Shown here piece after piece: positions 38,101-52,500 of a DNA stretch of 64,000 nucleotides. The translations under genes were made by a program, and so were the position numbers. The stretch is from Augochlora pura (taxonomy: Eukaryota > Arthropoda > Insecta > Hymenoptera > Halictidae). Location of the stretch: contig NC_135781.1 in assembly GCF_028453695.1 (NCBI RefSeq), positions 10,415,640 to 10,479,639 of the forward strand, read 5' to 3'. Positions within the stretch are counted from its first letter, which is position 1, and each line of letters begins with the position of its first letter. The notes beneath the pieces are model-generated. The model was not told the DNA's origin, searched no databases, and saw only the letters and a list, made by a program, of their open reading frames with translations.

Positions 38101-41100
38101 AACTGATAGCAGAAGATTCTTAAATTTTTCATGTATCTTGACATTTTTGTGTTCTATTATAATAATTATTAAAGATTAAGTACTTTACTCTGAACAAAAC
38201 ATTATTTTTCAATAGTTTTAGACTCAGTGTATGAAAAAATATAAAATTGTAGTTATTGGACTATCACCACGTCCTTATTCTCTTAATCTTAAGAAACGCT
38301 GCTGAAGGGAGACTTGATAGGTATCATTACGCAGAAATTATCTGACCAAAGATCAAACGTGTCCTTCAGCATCAAATAGGTCAAGATGTTGATTTTGAAC
38401 CTGTTCCAAAGATTTGTCTCGCACTTGTTAAATGGCTATTAACGTACAATCATAACGCAAGCAAGTGTCGTTTATGCATTCCTTTGACTCCATAGTGAAC
38501 GAGATAAGCCGGGCGCGTTCGGCCTTCAGAGTCCGCGTATTTAGTCACCGTGATGACAAAACCGTGATTGTCGCATAATTGTGCTGTCGCTGGAATAATA
38601 GGTTTCTCACGAATGAGACATATGATTGTAAACAATAAAATACAATACAGTGGAACCTCGATTATTCTGATTAACAAGAGCAACACGAATATTTGTAGTC
38701 ATACTTCATCTTCATTTATTTGTACAGTAAATCGTTTTGTATATGAGTTATCGCACCGGCACTAATTAAAAAATATTGAATAGTGTGACAAGGAGAGGTC
38801 GATTTCAACAAAAATACAGTCTTACCATAGCTGTCATATGATCTAAATCTGATCTGTCAGAACCAGGTACATGTTGGAAGTGTTGGAATACTATTGTTTT
38901 GCAGGAATGTTTAACTCTTTGAATAATGTTCCACAAAACTAGTATACTCATTGAAGCTACAGAAAACACACTGTAACAAAAAAGGAAATTCCTGAGCATA
39001 AGATATTCAAACAAGTTCGTTTCAAACCTAAACAAATGGTAGACTCACACCTATTCGAAAAGTAATCTAAGTCATCAGTAACCCTTTATACCAGAAAAAA
39101 AATATACCAAGTAGAAATGATATTGAAATCACGCCACTTATCACAAAAGACACGTTTTTGAATCCTCTAAATGTTTGTATTGGAAGTGATTGGGGAGTGG
39201 TGTGCTCGACTCGACGCCTAGACCTTGAAAAAATCGTCGAAACGGAGCGTAATGGCGCGAAGTTCTCGTCACTGGTTGTTTTTGTTTTGCTATATGCGAG
39301 GCGAGTCAGCGAAGGCTCCCGCCGTGTTCGCGTCCGCGTCAATTATTCCTCGCTTTGTACTTCGTGCGTAACGTCAGGATGTAAATTACGGCTTCCCCTA
39401 AACGGCTACGTTTCTCCTCGTCTCTTCATTCGGATGACCACCGCCACTATTCACAGCTACGGGACATTAGTCACTGTCCACGATTAACGCGCATCCCTCG
39501 ACTCGGCTCTCCCGTATCCAGCAGGGCGACCAACGATGGTGGTTTGTACACCGGCGACGATTGAACTTGATCGTGAAAAATCGTTTCGCAACCGTCTCCA
39601 CTTTGCTCCATCAATTTCCACTCTGGTTCTCGAGCGTCCCGAATCACTGCTGTCGTGTGTACGCGCAACGCAGACACACGCGATCGAACATGTAGCTAAG
39701 CGAAATATCGTTTCGTTGGTGACGGATGGCCGTCTAACGGAACGCTTTTATTTGCAAAAACCGCAGCCGTCTCTGTTGGTCCTGATTGTTTACGAAGATG
39801 CACAGTTGTCGATTATGTTGTACAAGGCTCCACGAAGTTAATCAATTAGGCTGGAGATTAATTGGTGGTGTGACCGCACTGTCCTGGGCTATTCGTCGGT
39901 GACGCTGATATGTTTGCGGTCCGCAATTATAGAGAAATTGACTTTGATTATGTGTGGGTGGTCACCCGATGACAGCAACACATTTCCACTTTAGAAACCA
40001 ACGATACCGAAGTCGTGTCGACACTATTCTGTGATGACAATGGAAAGTACGATTTTTCACGTTACTTTTCTCTCTTCTTCTTATGATAATAAAAAGGATT
40101 ATGTCGATATTGCGATTGTGTAACATTGTTTTCAAGATTCAGCATTCGAGGAAATCGTTAATATTTGAGTCTTCGCTTCCTCAACTTATTTCGTATTTAT
40201 AGTTGAGTTGGAAACTATAACAGGGTTAAAATGTTGAATCCGGTTAGAACATTCGAAACAATTCGTATTTATAATGCTTCTACACATAGCTGCACTATAC
40301 GTACATAATAGAAATTATATCAATTCAAAGAAATGTGGGTTAAAATGTGTCTTTCTTCTTTCAGTAATTTTAGTGTTCGTTAAATCCTCTGATTTTATAA
40401 CATTTCAATCAGTTTATCATATTATTCTTCAGTTTAATCGTTAACCGCGATCCCGAAGTCTGACAAACTTTACCTCATCCTGTCTTGTATCTACATCTGT
40501 CATCGTCGTTACTACGTATCGTTCGTGATGAACCAATAGCAAAACACTAGAACAGACATTGGAACTTAATCTTCAACGATATTCCTGCCTTGAATGCCTC
40601 GAATGAATTCCTGCCATTCTACCAACGAATGTTGCACCACGATCAGACGGGGACAGCTCAATAACGATCACTGTAGACCTTACGGATACGAACTTGGCAC
40701 GGATCTCGAATATCGTATCTATATTATCGATGAGAGCACGGCTGCAGCCCTTTCATCCCTATCCTTATCTTCGATATCGGTTCAGCGGCTCTCGAAGCCA
40801 GGATAAGGATCTCCTCACGTGAGATCTTTTGTAAACGAATTCACACCTCGCCGGATAGCGAAAGACGGGAGAGGCCACCTCGCGCCCTCCTGGCTTTCCA
40901 AGGATCGGTTTGCTTTAAAGGACACGGGCGGGGGGTTGCGTCTCTGATCGAATCTGCATGTAAATCGACAGAACAGGCCCCCCGGACCCTGTGTTGTCCG
41001 GACGGAGAGTACGGTGCATCGGGGGTTCCGGTGTAACGGGGAAGTCGGAAAGATGGGTAGAGTGAGTGGGAGTGTGCAAGAGAAAGGGAGAGAGAGCGAG

Positions 41101-43473
41101 AGAGAGAGAGGGAGGATGAGAGAGGGTCTCTCTGGATAAGGCACGGAAGCGGGAGAGACGCGCACGAAGGTCGTCCGTTCGCCGTAACGAAGTGACAGGT
41201 CAATATTAACTTCGGCGCCGTTGGCCGCTCGTGCGTTCACGAATTCACGTTCGATATCCGCCGGAAGTAATCGAGTTCGTCGGGGTGGGTCCCACGGATC
41301 CAGAGATCGATGGAGATTGATGTTCACGGGACGATTAATCGCGTTGATTCCGAGCCTCGCCGAAGTGCGAGGAAATAACCGGTTCAAGCGGCTACAAGGC
41401 GGAACCGCCGCAATGTCCGCGGCCAATCAATCGGCGATCGCGTATTGGCGAGGTCCTGCCAGATGGGCAAACCAATTCGCGCGTGGATCCGAGCAATTTC
41501 CGAGAAATCGTCCGATATTTTACACGCTGTTTCGTTGACTTTGCGTTCGCAATTAGTATCAACGATTGCGTGTCAATTTGGGAGTACAAGCTGCGTTGTT
41601 GCGTGTCAATCTGGAAGGACAAGTTGCATTGTTGCGTATACGTACACTGTCCAGCAAAACTATATAGCACCATTAAGAGTTTCAAGTGTTTCGTATATTT
41701 TTTTCTCACTAGTATTTTACGTCGCATCAACTACACTTGCGGTTATTAGCGACGACTTTTAGTTGGGGATATTGGATTTTACCGTAGAGGCTTGAATCTT
41801 TCAGGAATGAGATAACTTGTCTTATTTGCTTGCTGTTGTTAAGGTTATCGCGGAGGTTTGGTTTCATTTTGTATTTAGCGCGGAGTTCTGTGTACTTGGA
41901 ACAATTTAGAAGGATTTGTTTTATTGTTATTTGGGAGTTGCAAATATCGCATAGTGGAGGACTAGTTTTGGAGATTAAAAAGGAGTGTGTTAGTTTGGAA
42001 TGACCTATTCTAATCCTGTTTATCGCTACTTGTTGTTGTCGGTTGACAACAGCACCTTGAAGGCAGCACCTGTTGTCGGTGCGGCCTTGCAAAGTGCTTC
42101 CATTCGTTGTTCCAGTGGGATAGGAGACGTTTTTTGAATACTTTTTGAAGATCGGCTATCGACTGATTTTCAAATGAAAGATGAATGAATTGAATTTATC
42201 TGGAAGAAATAATCTTCGAATCATCTACCCTGATTAGGGTCTCTGCCATTCGCCAGACAGTCAAGGAAAACAGATCAAAAGGGTCGCAATTTCATAACAA
42301 TATTAAAATAAACACGTCTTCTTGACTAATAGCTTTTCGATATTAATAGGTTCATATTTTTTGTACAGAATGTTAAGCTGCATAGATTGTCGAAGGAAAA
42401 AATATAATTCGCGTTTAAAAAAATATTGATGCCCTTCGTATCTCTTTTATGCGTCCATTAAAAAAATTGCTCGTAACATCAAAATGTGCCTCTCTCGAAA
42501 CCATTCAATTTTATATAAACATTCATTGCTACGTATAGTAATAATGATAATAATCGAGGTATTAATATCTGGTAGATTGTAGCATATGTTTGCAACTTTC
42601 ATAATAATATATGTAGCGTCGATGTCACATTTATCCATACATGATTAAATAACTGATTAATCTGACGTTGGGATCAGTTCGACGTATGATCGGCTGGAAC
42701 GAGCCGCGATGCGAGAACACGGGGCCTTGGAGGGTTAAAATCCCCGGTCCTTCCGCGAGTGTTACGCCACTGGCAGTCTGATTCGGGTAACGAGCTCGCT
42801 ATCAAACCGCCGCGTATCCGCAGACGATACGGTGGTGCGGAGGGGTGTTGGATCGAGGAGGTGAGGAGAGGAAAGAACGAGCGAGCAAAATGGACGGCCG
42901 GAGAGTGTCGCTGGAGAGATAGACAGAGCCGGGGCCCTCAGTTTCTAATGCGGGGTCCGTGAGTGTGTCGTGACACGAGCCTCAGGGCCGTGACTCCTGT
43001 GCTGAACCCTTTCGTGCGCGGCGGTGTCTACACCTGTTAATCGTTCGTCGAATTCGGCTGCCGGTTCCGCCAAGGTCACGGATATGCTCATCAAGGAGAC
43101 CTCCCTCAGGTACCACGATCCACCCACGGCCGCGAATCGATCAGGCTTCTGTCTTTGTCCTAGACTTCATCCCCGTCTTCGTCTTCGTCTTCGCCCTCGT
43201 CTCTGCTCGTCGGGAATCCCAGAATCGTGCACGCACACCATCTGCGATTCCACGGTGCCCCGAGGACCGGCCGACGTCGCGACGCCGCGCCGGGTGTCTC
43301 CGTATGCCTCGCGTGCTTTTCCTCAGGGAATTTCTGATCGGCCCGCGCCGGATGTATGAACGCGTTCTTGAAATTTCCCGGCTCTCGCATCCGCTTCCAC
43401 ACGAATAGAATTCTTTCGACGTTCTGTCGACAGAATTTCCAACGAGAGTTTCCTCTCTCTCTCTCTCTCTTGG

Positions 43474-43508
<35 letters not shown>

Positions 43509-46500
43509 ATCTCCCTCGGTTAGGTTATTTATTGGTGATTCAGCCCGTGTGGTATTCGTGCTCGGAGATAGATTTTCGCAAATATTTGGCCGCCGGTTTT
43601 GGTTTAATATCTGGTTACTTGGTTTGGGGAGTCTAGTCGTTGGAATGCTTCAGGTCGTTTTTTAGGTATTGGCCAGGGATTGATAACGCTCTGAAAAGAA
43701 CTGTATCAAACTGTTATCTATTCGTTTTGAGTGGAACAGTTGAGAAGAAGTAACAAAAAATAGTAATTGCTACAAGGTATATCGATATTGACTTGTGTTA
43801 GTTTCGATTTCGGTTCTGTAACTGTTATTTTTCGATTTTGGGGTCCGATTATACGTTTCTGTTATTAAAATGAATACACTGTGTTTCGTTTAGTTATTCA
43901 AAGTGTGGATTCTATATTTAAGTCGAAAATTCGTACGATATGGCTATATCTTTGTAATACTTTACATTAGAAGTTGCAACGGTCATCCGGTATTTTTATC
44001 TACTGCCCAGAACTCAAATTCAGAACGGAAAAACTACAATTGTATACAATATACAAAATGATTGATATAATTCCGGTTCGTCAGAACCGTAAACGAAAGA
44101 AATATAAACCAAAATTGCTACACCTTGTGACAATAATAAGATCTGTTGATTTAAAATTATTTTCTCTGTACAATGACTTTTGCTTAATTGACTTCAACGG
44201 TTCATGGAATTATTATAAAATTAATTGTATAAAAATAGGTACACATAAAAGATCGTTGAAAATATATTTCAATCTCAATAATTATAAAATAAAAATTTGA
44301 AGTCCGTTCCTTTGAAGAATAATTTCAGTGTTAACAGTTTCACTCCTCCACAAAGCGACTGCGTTTCCCTCGTTCAGTCTCTAAAAGCCCATAAATTAGT
44401 AAAATCAAACTTTGTTCGCCAGTGTAAATAATATCGCAGTTGACCGCAGAAACCAACAAACATTTCTGTTGCCAACAAACCCCCAATTCAAATACACAGA
44501 TATCAGGGATTGGCATCGATTGGCGCCGGCCGACAATTAACGCTCGCATCGGCGTTAACAAAATTCGCGGTCACGAAGCGGACCCTCGAGGCTTGGCGAG
44601 AGGAGGAGCGAGCGAGCGGGCACTCGACCCGCGGCGAAACGTCGAAAGCATAATCCTCGGCAGGGATCGCGGCTGCTGTAATAATCGGGGAAAGCTCTCC
44701 TTTCCCGTGGAAGGGCTGGAAAAAAAAGGAAAAAAAACGTGTACAGAGTATTTAGGCGGGTTCGGCGGAAGAACGATTAAAAGAGAGCCGTTGCGAGTTC
44801 GAGTGCCGGGTAAGAAGCGACCGAAGATCCACCTAGAGTAGATTCCTGAGGGGTATCGCCCCTCCCGGGAGCGTCTCTGCGGGGGTGGTGAACAGGCGCA
44901 GCCACCGAAACAGGGGTGAGCTGGTCCGGGAGTCCTTGAGCCACGGATACACTCGTCCCACAATGAGGGAACGGCACTCAGCCACTGAATCAACCCCTCA
45001 GTGCCCACTCGCGCCCTTCCACGCGAGCATCCCTCTCGTCCGGCAACACCCTCTCGCGCTCCTCTGCTTCTCCAACACTACGTGATTATTTCAAAAAGCT
45101 CGAAGCCAAGAGACGAGCTCCTCACCCCTTTCGTCCTCCACCTTTAGCCAGCCGGTTCACCCCTTCGACCGTTTTCCATCCCTCTCACTCTGTACAGGGT
45201 GTTCGACTACCGATGACAAATATTTTTACCCTCGGCCAGCGAGGTCCGTTCGCGTTTGCAGAGGCTTTTAATTCGATTATCAAAATCACTCTCATGCATC
45301 TCTTTGTATCTGGTTTTGATCGTTGGTGTTGGTATATCGATGTGTACTTGATTGGCTAGCTAATTGAAACAGTTATTTATTCTAAATGCCCTAACAAAAT
45401 TCCATTTATTCCAGCATGCAATACTGCGAAAAAAAAATAAATTTTAAAAACTGGTCGAAAGAGTACGTGCTAGAGTACTTAGCACTCTAGGACCTTTGGC
45501 ACTTTGAATTTAATTTTGTTTGTTGCACATATATGGCCATTTTGTGCGTATAATGAATGCGCGTGCAGCTCAGAGCACTGTAGACTTGATGATAACCTCT
45601 TTTGTACAGTATTTTTTGGTATAGTAAATATGATAAAGTAGTATGATAGAGAAGAAGTGTCTGATTATTGTTATATTAATACCTTACCCTGAAAGATGAA
45701 GGCACACTTAAGCGATAAAGATTTTAAATAGACTCTACTAAGTACATGCATATATATTACATAAATCGATATTAAATTGATTCTATTTTTCTGTTATCGA
45801 CGTTTAACCATCGCAGAGAATATAGAAAAAATCTACATAGTGTTTCACTTAAAAGCTGCAACAAAATTATCGTGTAGAAAGAATCGCGAAACTATTATAT
45901 AAGAATTTTCGTTATATTTCCCAATCCATTTGCAAAACGTTTTCTCAAAGGACACCCAGTAGATTCTCCCGTTCTTCTTTCACAGTGCACGCGCTGCGAA
46001 CCCTCGCAGCCCTTCTATCTCGTCGAAAGGACGAAACTTATCCACGTCCCTCTCACCGCCTACTGTCAGCCACGTAGGGGTAGGTCGCTTTACGCAGCGG
46101 CTCGTTTACCTTCTTAAACGCGCGGAACAACCACCGCCCGATTTCTGATATATATTTAGACGCCAGCCGGATCAGTCCTCCCTCTGGAAGGCTGCCTTTC
46201 AACAGGGATGATCGCGGGATAGTTACTTTCACGCATATTTTGTCGACGATTTTCGAGCCGAGGCTTTTAGAATATCAGTCAGGGAAAAATCTCTTTCTTT
46301 ATCTATCTATCTATTTTTATCTCTTAGTCAATCTTAACCTCTATTTCATCGATGTAAGGAATGGAGTGGTTGACCTTGTTTGTAACAATTGGTTTGGTTA
46401 CTATCGCTTTGAAGCTGTGCCGTGTGTTTGTCTTGTAACTCTGAATAAATCAAGCTATTGTATTGTTAAGAGCTGTGAGGACCCTATTAATATCGTCAGA

Positions 46501-49500
46501 AAAAATGGAGCGTTAGCAATGATACAGAGGAGTCATCTTTTATCCATTAGGTAGTGTTGCAAAGTGTGAATTTAATTTCGGGGTGGCTAATGGAGGATAC
46601 AATGCAAGAGAATTTATTCCTTTACCACTTATTGAAAATATTAGCCACAGTGCACAGTTTAATGATTCACTAACAGATCCGTCCGTATGACTTGAAAATG
46701 GATTTTGATTTTTCTACCTTCTTTACAAAATTTAGCTGATTTTGCAAATTCGCTTACAAATGAGAAACTTACAAGAAGAAAGAATAAACTATTCAAGTAT
46801 AAACTGAAACTTCGATCACAAAATATTAAATAAATAACAATTCAAATACGTTTCACTATTTGAAATATACCTACAATGTAATATTTATGGTACCTAAAGA
46901 CGTCTGTGTCTCAGAGGATGTCCGACTTCTCATAAAACACAGAAACGAGCGTTGATTTCCCCTAAGAAAATAGCTCCGTAAAAACTTTTACACGTCGCAC
47001 TAAAATAGAAAGATCTATCTGCTCGATACATGTATTTTATTCCTTTCATTGCAATCCTGATGCTGCAGGCAGTAAATTTTCCGCGGAAAACCCTATTCCA
47101 TCGAATGCCGAAAGTAACATTCTCACCCTCGCAAAGTTCGAAGCTCGCTAGAGGCATCCGCTTCGTGGTAAATTGGAAATTTCGCGCCGATACGTCGACG
47201 CAATATCGCGGCGAAATAATTTACGTTGCTCGTGATATTCGGCGACGATGGTGTTGGAATAAGTTGTCGCCGTAAATTCCGTGGGGTTTCCGTGAGGTTT
47301 TCGTGGGGGTTTCCAGTCGCAAAAACAGCGAATCTCTCCCGGCCACGTGTGAGAAACTGGCCGGCCGTATTTCGCCGACTGTCAGATTAGAGGGACGGGC
47401 TCTGGATTATCATTAGATAAACGGCCACCGTTGGAAAGTCGCTTTAATGACGCTTCACGAAACCGTTCGCGCGATAGTGGGCCTCTTCCTGCAGCCAGTG
47501 TCAATGTGACAAGTGTATCAAACACGTTACGGCAACGCGTTGACCTTAAATTAGAAACTCCCCTCTGGGTCTACGCCGAAACTTCGGCAACGACAAGAGG
47601 GCTGCGCGAAATGGAACGTCGATTTTGCTGGAATCTCGCTTGCAAATAAAGAATGGCACTTGAAGAAAGTACACTTTCTCGTGGATGTTGTGAAACCCGT
47701 TGCGACATTTTATTATTGGTTACTGGTACAATGGGAATCTAAACGTGTTATTAAATATTGAAACGATGAAGCTTTCTTTCTTTTGAAAATAATAAATAAT
47801 ATTTATAATATAATGTAAATAATATAAAAATACAAGAGGACACAATTAATTCATATAGAATTTCGAACACATCCGTCTTCATTTTTATACAATGTTCTGC
47901 AGAGTAATTAGAGCTTCTAAACTAAACAATTTCCTGTAATAAGAATAAGATATCTTATTACGCAAATATCATGTTTTACAAAACAAATACAAGTGTCTAC
48001 TGCAGTAGCTTCCTACCAAGTTTGAATTATTTCGTACTAGAATGAATTATCAAGTATTCATTTGAATGCCCACGAATTGTTAAGTGAACCAGAGCATAGT
48101 CTGCTTCCTGAACTCGCATCTATCGATTGCAATCATTAACACTTCGGTTCCCTTCTTTGATTAACGAGACCCCAAAAAGAGCACGCGAAACACTATCAAC
48201 ATACCCCCATTAAAAGTTCCTTAATTGCTCTCCAAACGGGTCTACCGCGCTGCAGGCTTTTCGCGTTCAATTAAAGCGTGATATTGAAGTTGTTAAAATG
48301 GCTCGCATTGGTGACACACTTTGCATTTACCGTCTCCCAAGTAAAACTGCGCGAGCAGTCGGGCTGTCCATTCTACGTGAAAAGTAACGGAAACCCTCCA
48401 GAAATCAACCCTTTCGCTCTCTACCGACGAATGGTCAGAGAAAGATAACGTCCAAGCTGCTTAATCGGGGAAATTAAAAAAGTTATGCCCCCTAATTACT
48501 CGCCACTCGTGGTTTCGCCCAGTAATTAACGCGAAAGAAATATTTCTCGCGGTTAATTGCAACCCGTAACGATGCTGGACGGGTTTCTGATAAAATTGCA
48601 CAACTTTTAATAGGGTTAAGATACAGCGGCAAAACTGAAATAGAAGCCAAAATGGTGAAGAGCATGCGAAAATACAGTGCATTTAAAGAATGTTTTCATA
48701 TCGAAAAATGTTGTGTTTATTTTTCAATATTTTTTATGTTGTACTCTATGAAGTTATCATTTAAACCTGACAATTAGATGGCAGATCTTGATGTAGAATA
48801 AATATTTTCAATATCAGTTGCAAAGAACGAAAGCTGAATGCACTCATTTTTTCAATTTTAGTAGATTGAAATAAACGGGACAATATTTTTAAATTTTTCT
48901 AGTGTCCCTACAGTTTTTTATTTCATTTACTAATTATAAATTCATTACCTAGTCACAAAATATGCCTACTTGTACTACTCATTGGGAAGATCGATACGAA
49001 TTATAATCGATGAACAAAAATGTACAATTTAGGAAGAGCGGCTCGTTTTTATAGTTGTTGACGATCGGTGATTAAAGAAACGAACCGCGAGGCTCGAATA
49101 ATCGTATCCCCTTTTCCCACATTCTCCATTTCTGTCTACAAGTTGGGGAACAATAGGAGAGAATTCGGTGTAAACTCAGTTTTCCTATTTTCATGAAGCT
49201 GCGCGTGGTAACTCGTGTTAAGTGTTTGATGGATTCGGGCTTAATTCTATCAAAAGCTCCGCTGCTCCGTCGCAAAAATGGTCAACGATCGCCGAGCGCC
49301 GCGGTACGGCTAACTTTTCCGGGCCATTTGTCGTCGCGATTTAACGAGGCAGCGACAGGCGGTTTCACGGCTGCGAAACTTGCTACAGCTCACCGGTTGA
49401 AGCGTATCTCCGATGGGCGAGTCGCCAGCGGAAACTCCGTTAAACGAATTACGAGGACCGCGGACTCGGGTCCGACGCGGGCCGGCTCGCGCGTTCCGCC

Positions 49501-52500
49501 GCTTCTTTCTTCTTCTCTACTTTGGACTCGTGTGGGAACTCGAAGAATCCGATTGACGGAAACAGGGGGGGGGGGGGGGGGGGGGCGATTAAATCTGAGT
49601 CGCCCGGGGCGGTCCTGGGGTCCTCATTTAATTAGCGTTGCTCGAACACCGGGAACGTTCCACCGGCTCCCGATTGAATCGCGTCAAGACCAATCGAGTA
49701 ATGGACTCGTTGAGATACCGAGAAGGTAACCGGAGGACTGTACGCGGTCCGAGGCGATTGAAATGTAAGAAACTGCTGTGATTCGAAGGAATAGGTTCTG
49801 ACTTAAGTTTAGTTTTAATGCATGGTATAGTGAAACAATGGGGTGGACAAGTTCAGAGGACATAGGCGGTTGTTACTTCAGTTTTTCCTCTTTTAGAGTT
49901 GATGTCTTTGTCTGAGATAAGGTAGGAAGACGCAGGAGGTTTTGTAAAACATATTTGACCTCAGGGACATTCAATTTATTATTCGATTGAAATTGAACCG
50001 GTTGTATTAAAGGTTTCGTTACATTAGATGTATTCTCTGCAGAAATTACATTCCAGTGCATTTATTCTTCGAAAAAAGGAACACGATTCGCGTTGGTTGT
50101 CTTACAAAGCAGAGCTTAAACAGGCGTCCATTATAATGACAAATATATCTCGTTTGAAGGTTTCGGTTACCTGTGAGCGTATAAAGCTCCATAATGCACT
50201 CTACATTTGGGAACGTGTCGCGATAATAATTATGCTAATTTAAATTGTCAGGAGAGTGCAACGCGATAAAATTTTATTTCTGTACCAGCGGTTTCGGCGA
50301 GATAAAACTGATTTGAAATTGCATGAAATTCAACCGAAGTTCGTTTTATTTGTTGAAGGGGTTGGGGAAAAGGGGAACTGCAGGTTATGAATGCATAAAA
50401 GTAGATCCGCAGACTAGCAACTACTGTATAATTATCAACCCATCCGTACTAAGCAGTTGAACGCGCGTGCAAATGGTTCTGAATGCAAATGGTTCAATCA
50501 AGAGCGCATAAATCTAGCTAACTATCTCAGGAAGCGTTCCTCCAACCCATGATACTCGTTAACTCCAAACTTTCCAGCTCCCTATGTTCCAACGACAAAG
50601 AACTTGGAAGATACGGTCGCCTCTGGGAGTAAATTAACGCCGCCATTAAGTTTCTGAATGCACAGGGACAATTGCTGCTTCTACGCAGGCAAGCAATCCG
50701 AACTCAGGATTACCAAAACTAGCCCCAGAAGAAAGCTTCTAGGAAAATTGTTATCGACTAGGTTGACGCGTACGATACCTTAATGTATTATATAATGGCA
50801 CATTTACTATTTCGTGCTTATATGAAGCGCATTTTATGCTTATGTATTTAACACAATCCTTAAGAAAGACAAAATTAAAAGAAACTTCAATATGAAGAAA
50901 AAATCAATCCCACTATTTTATTTTCTTTATTGAATATTGATCCGAAAGTCTGGAAACGAGCACAATTGGTTAATGCAATTTCTATTACAGTTTTACATTG
51001 CGAATGCAAGTAACCACTACTATGTAATCAGAAATAATGAAACGATTATAAATACACCACGAGCTTAGAAAGTGGTTAAAGCGACAAAACGACCTGTACA
51101 ACTTTATTCTTTCTGAAAACATAGTGACCCTGTAAATAATGTTACGCAGCCGCGAGGATCAGCGGAAGCGAAGGAGCTGGTGATGGCTGTCGCGTGGTTG
51201 GCAAGGGGAACGACAGGGAAACGACAGGGAAAGTGTATCGCTTTATTGACGTAGTTCAGGTACCCCTGGCTTCGCGGCTCGTAATTATCCCGGTAATTGA
51301 GCCGCCGATACCGACGACGAATCGATCGGCCAAGGACAGGGTAGGAATAATGAGGAAACGCGGTTCTCTCTGGTTGCAGCTGGCCAGGACTGCCGGCCGC
51401 GCTGCCGTCGCCGGCATCGCCATCCGCGGTGATCGTCTCGCCGGAAACGCTGTCTAGACACAGCAGCAGTTCACCCTCCCACACCCATCATCGACAACCC
51501 CAGTTTGCCCTGGCCTTGCCATGCTCCTCACAGCCGATTTCCGCGGTCTGCTACCCGGTCCCGACCTTCCTCGATGCCGCCGAAGACCGGAAGTGGAAGA
51601 AGCTCGGATGGTAAGTGAGCCAAATATTTTCCTATCATCTTTTTTCCTTCTCTCTCTCATTCTGTTTTTCTTTCTATATCTCTTGCTATCGTTTGTTCTG
51701 GTCGCGGTCGGATTCTCTAGGCATCTATAATTTCTATTTATTTACTTGATCAGCTTTCGATCACCTGATAGTCGTCGGATAGAGGAGATCGGGGTACCCA
51801 CGCTTGATCTGCCACTCTGTTTCTATATCTCTGTCTATCCTATGCTCTAGACGCAATCGGGTTTACCAGATACCTAGGAATCTTGTTTGTTACCCTGATC
51901 AGCTTCGAATTTACTGATCCTTGTCTAATGGCAATTTAGGGGATCAGAATACCTACGCTTGCTCTGTCTGTATTTTTGTGTCTTTATAGTTCTGTGCTCC
52001 TGTCTTTGTTTATTATGTTCTGGGCCCAATCGGATTATTCAGTCACGTAGAATGTCATCTATTTGTTTCATCAGTCTCGAACTTGCTGATCGCCATCTGA
52101 CGACAATTTAGAGTATACATATTTCTGTCAGTATATCTCCGTTAAGTGGTGAATCGGGGTCCCCGGACATCTGGGAATCCTACATCTTTCGTACACCAGC
52201 TCAAATCTTCTCATCATTGTCTGATAGCAATTTAGGGCGTCGGAGTACCTGCGCTGTTTCCGATTGGGGCACAGGCGTTAAAATGGGTTACGTAGACGTA
52301 AATTGACGACGTCCGTGACCTGTAGCGAGGGGTACTCAATGAATTTCAAACTGCTAGTAGTATTCGAACGATTACCGGTGCGAAGCGGTGCGGAGAAGAT
52401 TCATCGTTGCCGGATTTCGATATCGATCGTGATGTGATTCTTTTCTTTTCATTTTACCGGCTCCACTTTATTCGACCTCCTCACCCTCTAAAGACGAATG

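Larger units (their letters stand above)
35510..51379 (+). other. Large otopetrin intron (15.9 kb)
   Basis: Contains a possible nested minus-strand gene (38.8-39.3 kb), a retrotransposon remnant (41.7-42.1 kb), a possible third promoter (42.7-43.1 kb), microsatellites at 41085-41126 and 43452-43508, and a 21-G run at 49565. CpG-rich islets near 37,260-37,740, 44,520-45,000 and 49,190-49,720 carry no convincing exon. Confidence 0.45.

Noticed and set aside
40815..41426. 203-codon minus-strand open frame
   Set aside because: Contains a Leu/Ser repeat made by the (GA)n microsatellite; no recognisable domain and competing frames on the other strand.
49193..49729. 178-codon plus-strand open frame
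   Set aside because: Crosses the 21-G run (poly-Gly) and shows no conserved motif; likely chance in GC-rich intron.
51104..51484. Frames overlapping otopetrin exon 51380 on both strands
   Set aside because: Shadows of the GC-rich exon; only the frame joining 35509 and 54785 gives otopetrin continuity.
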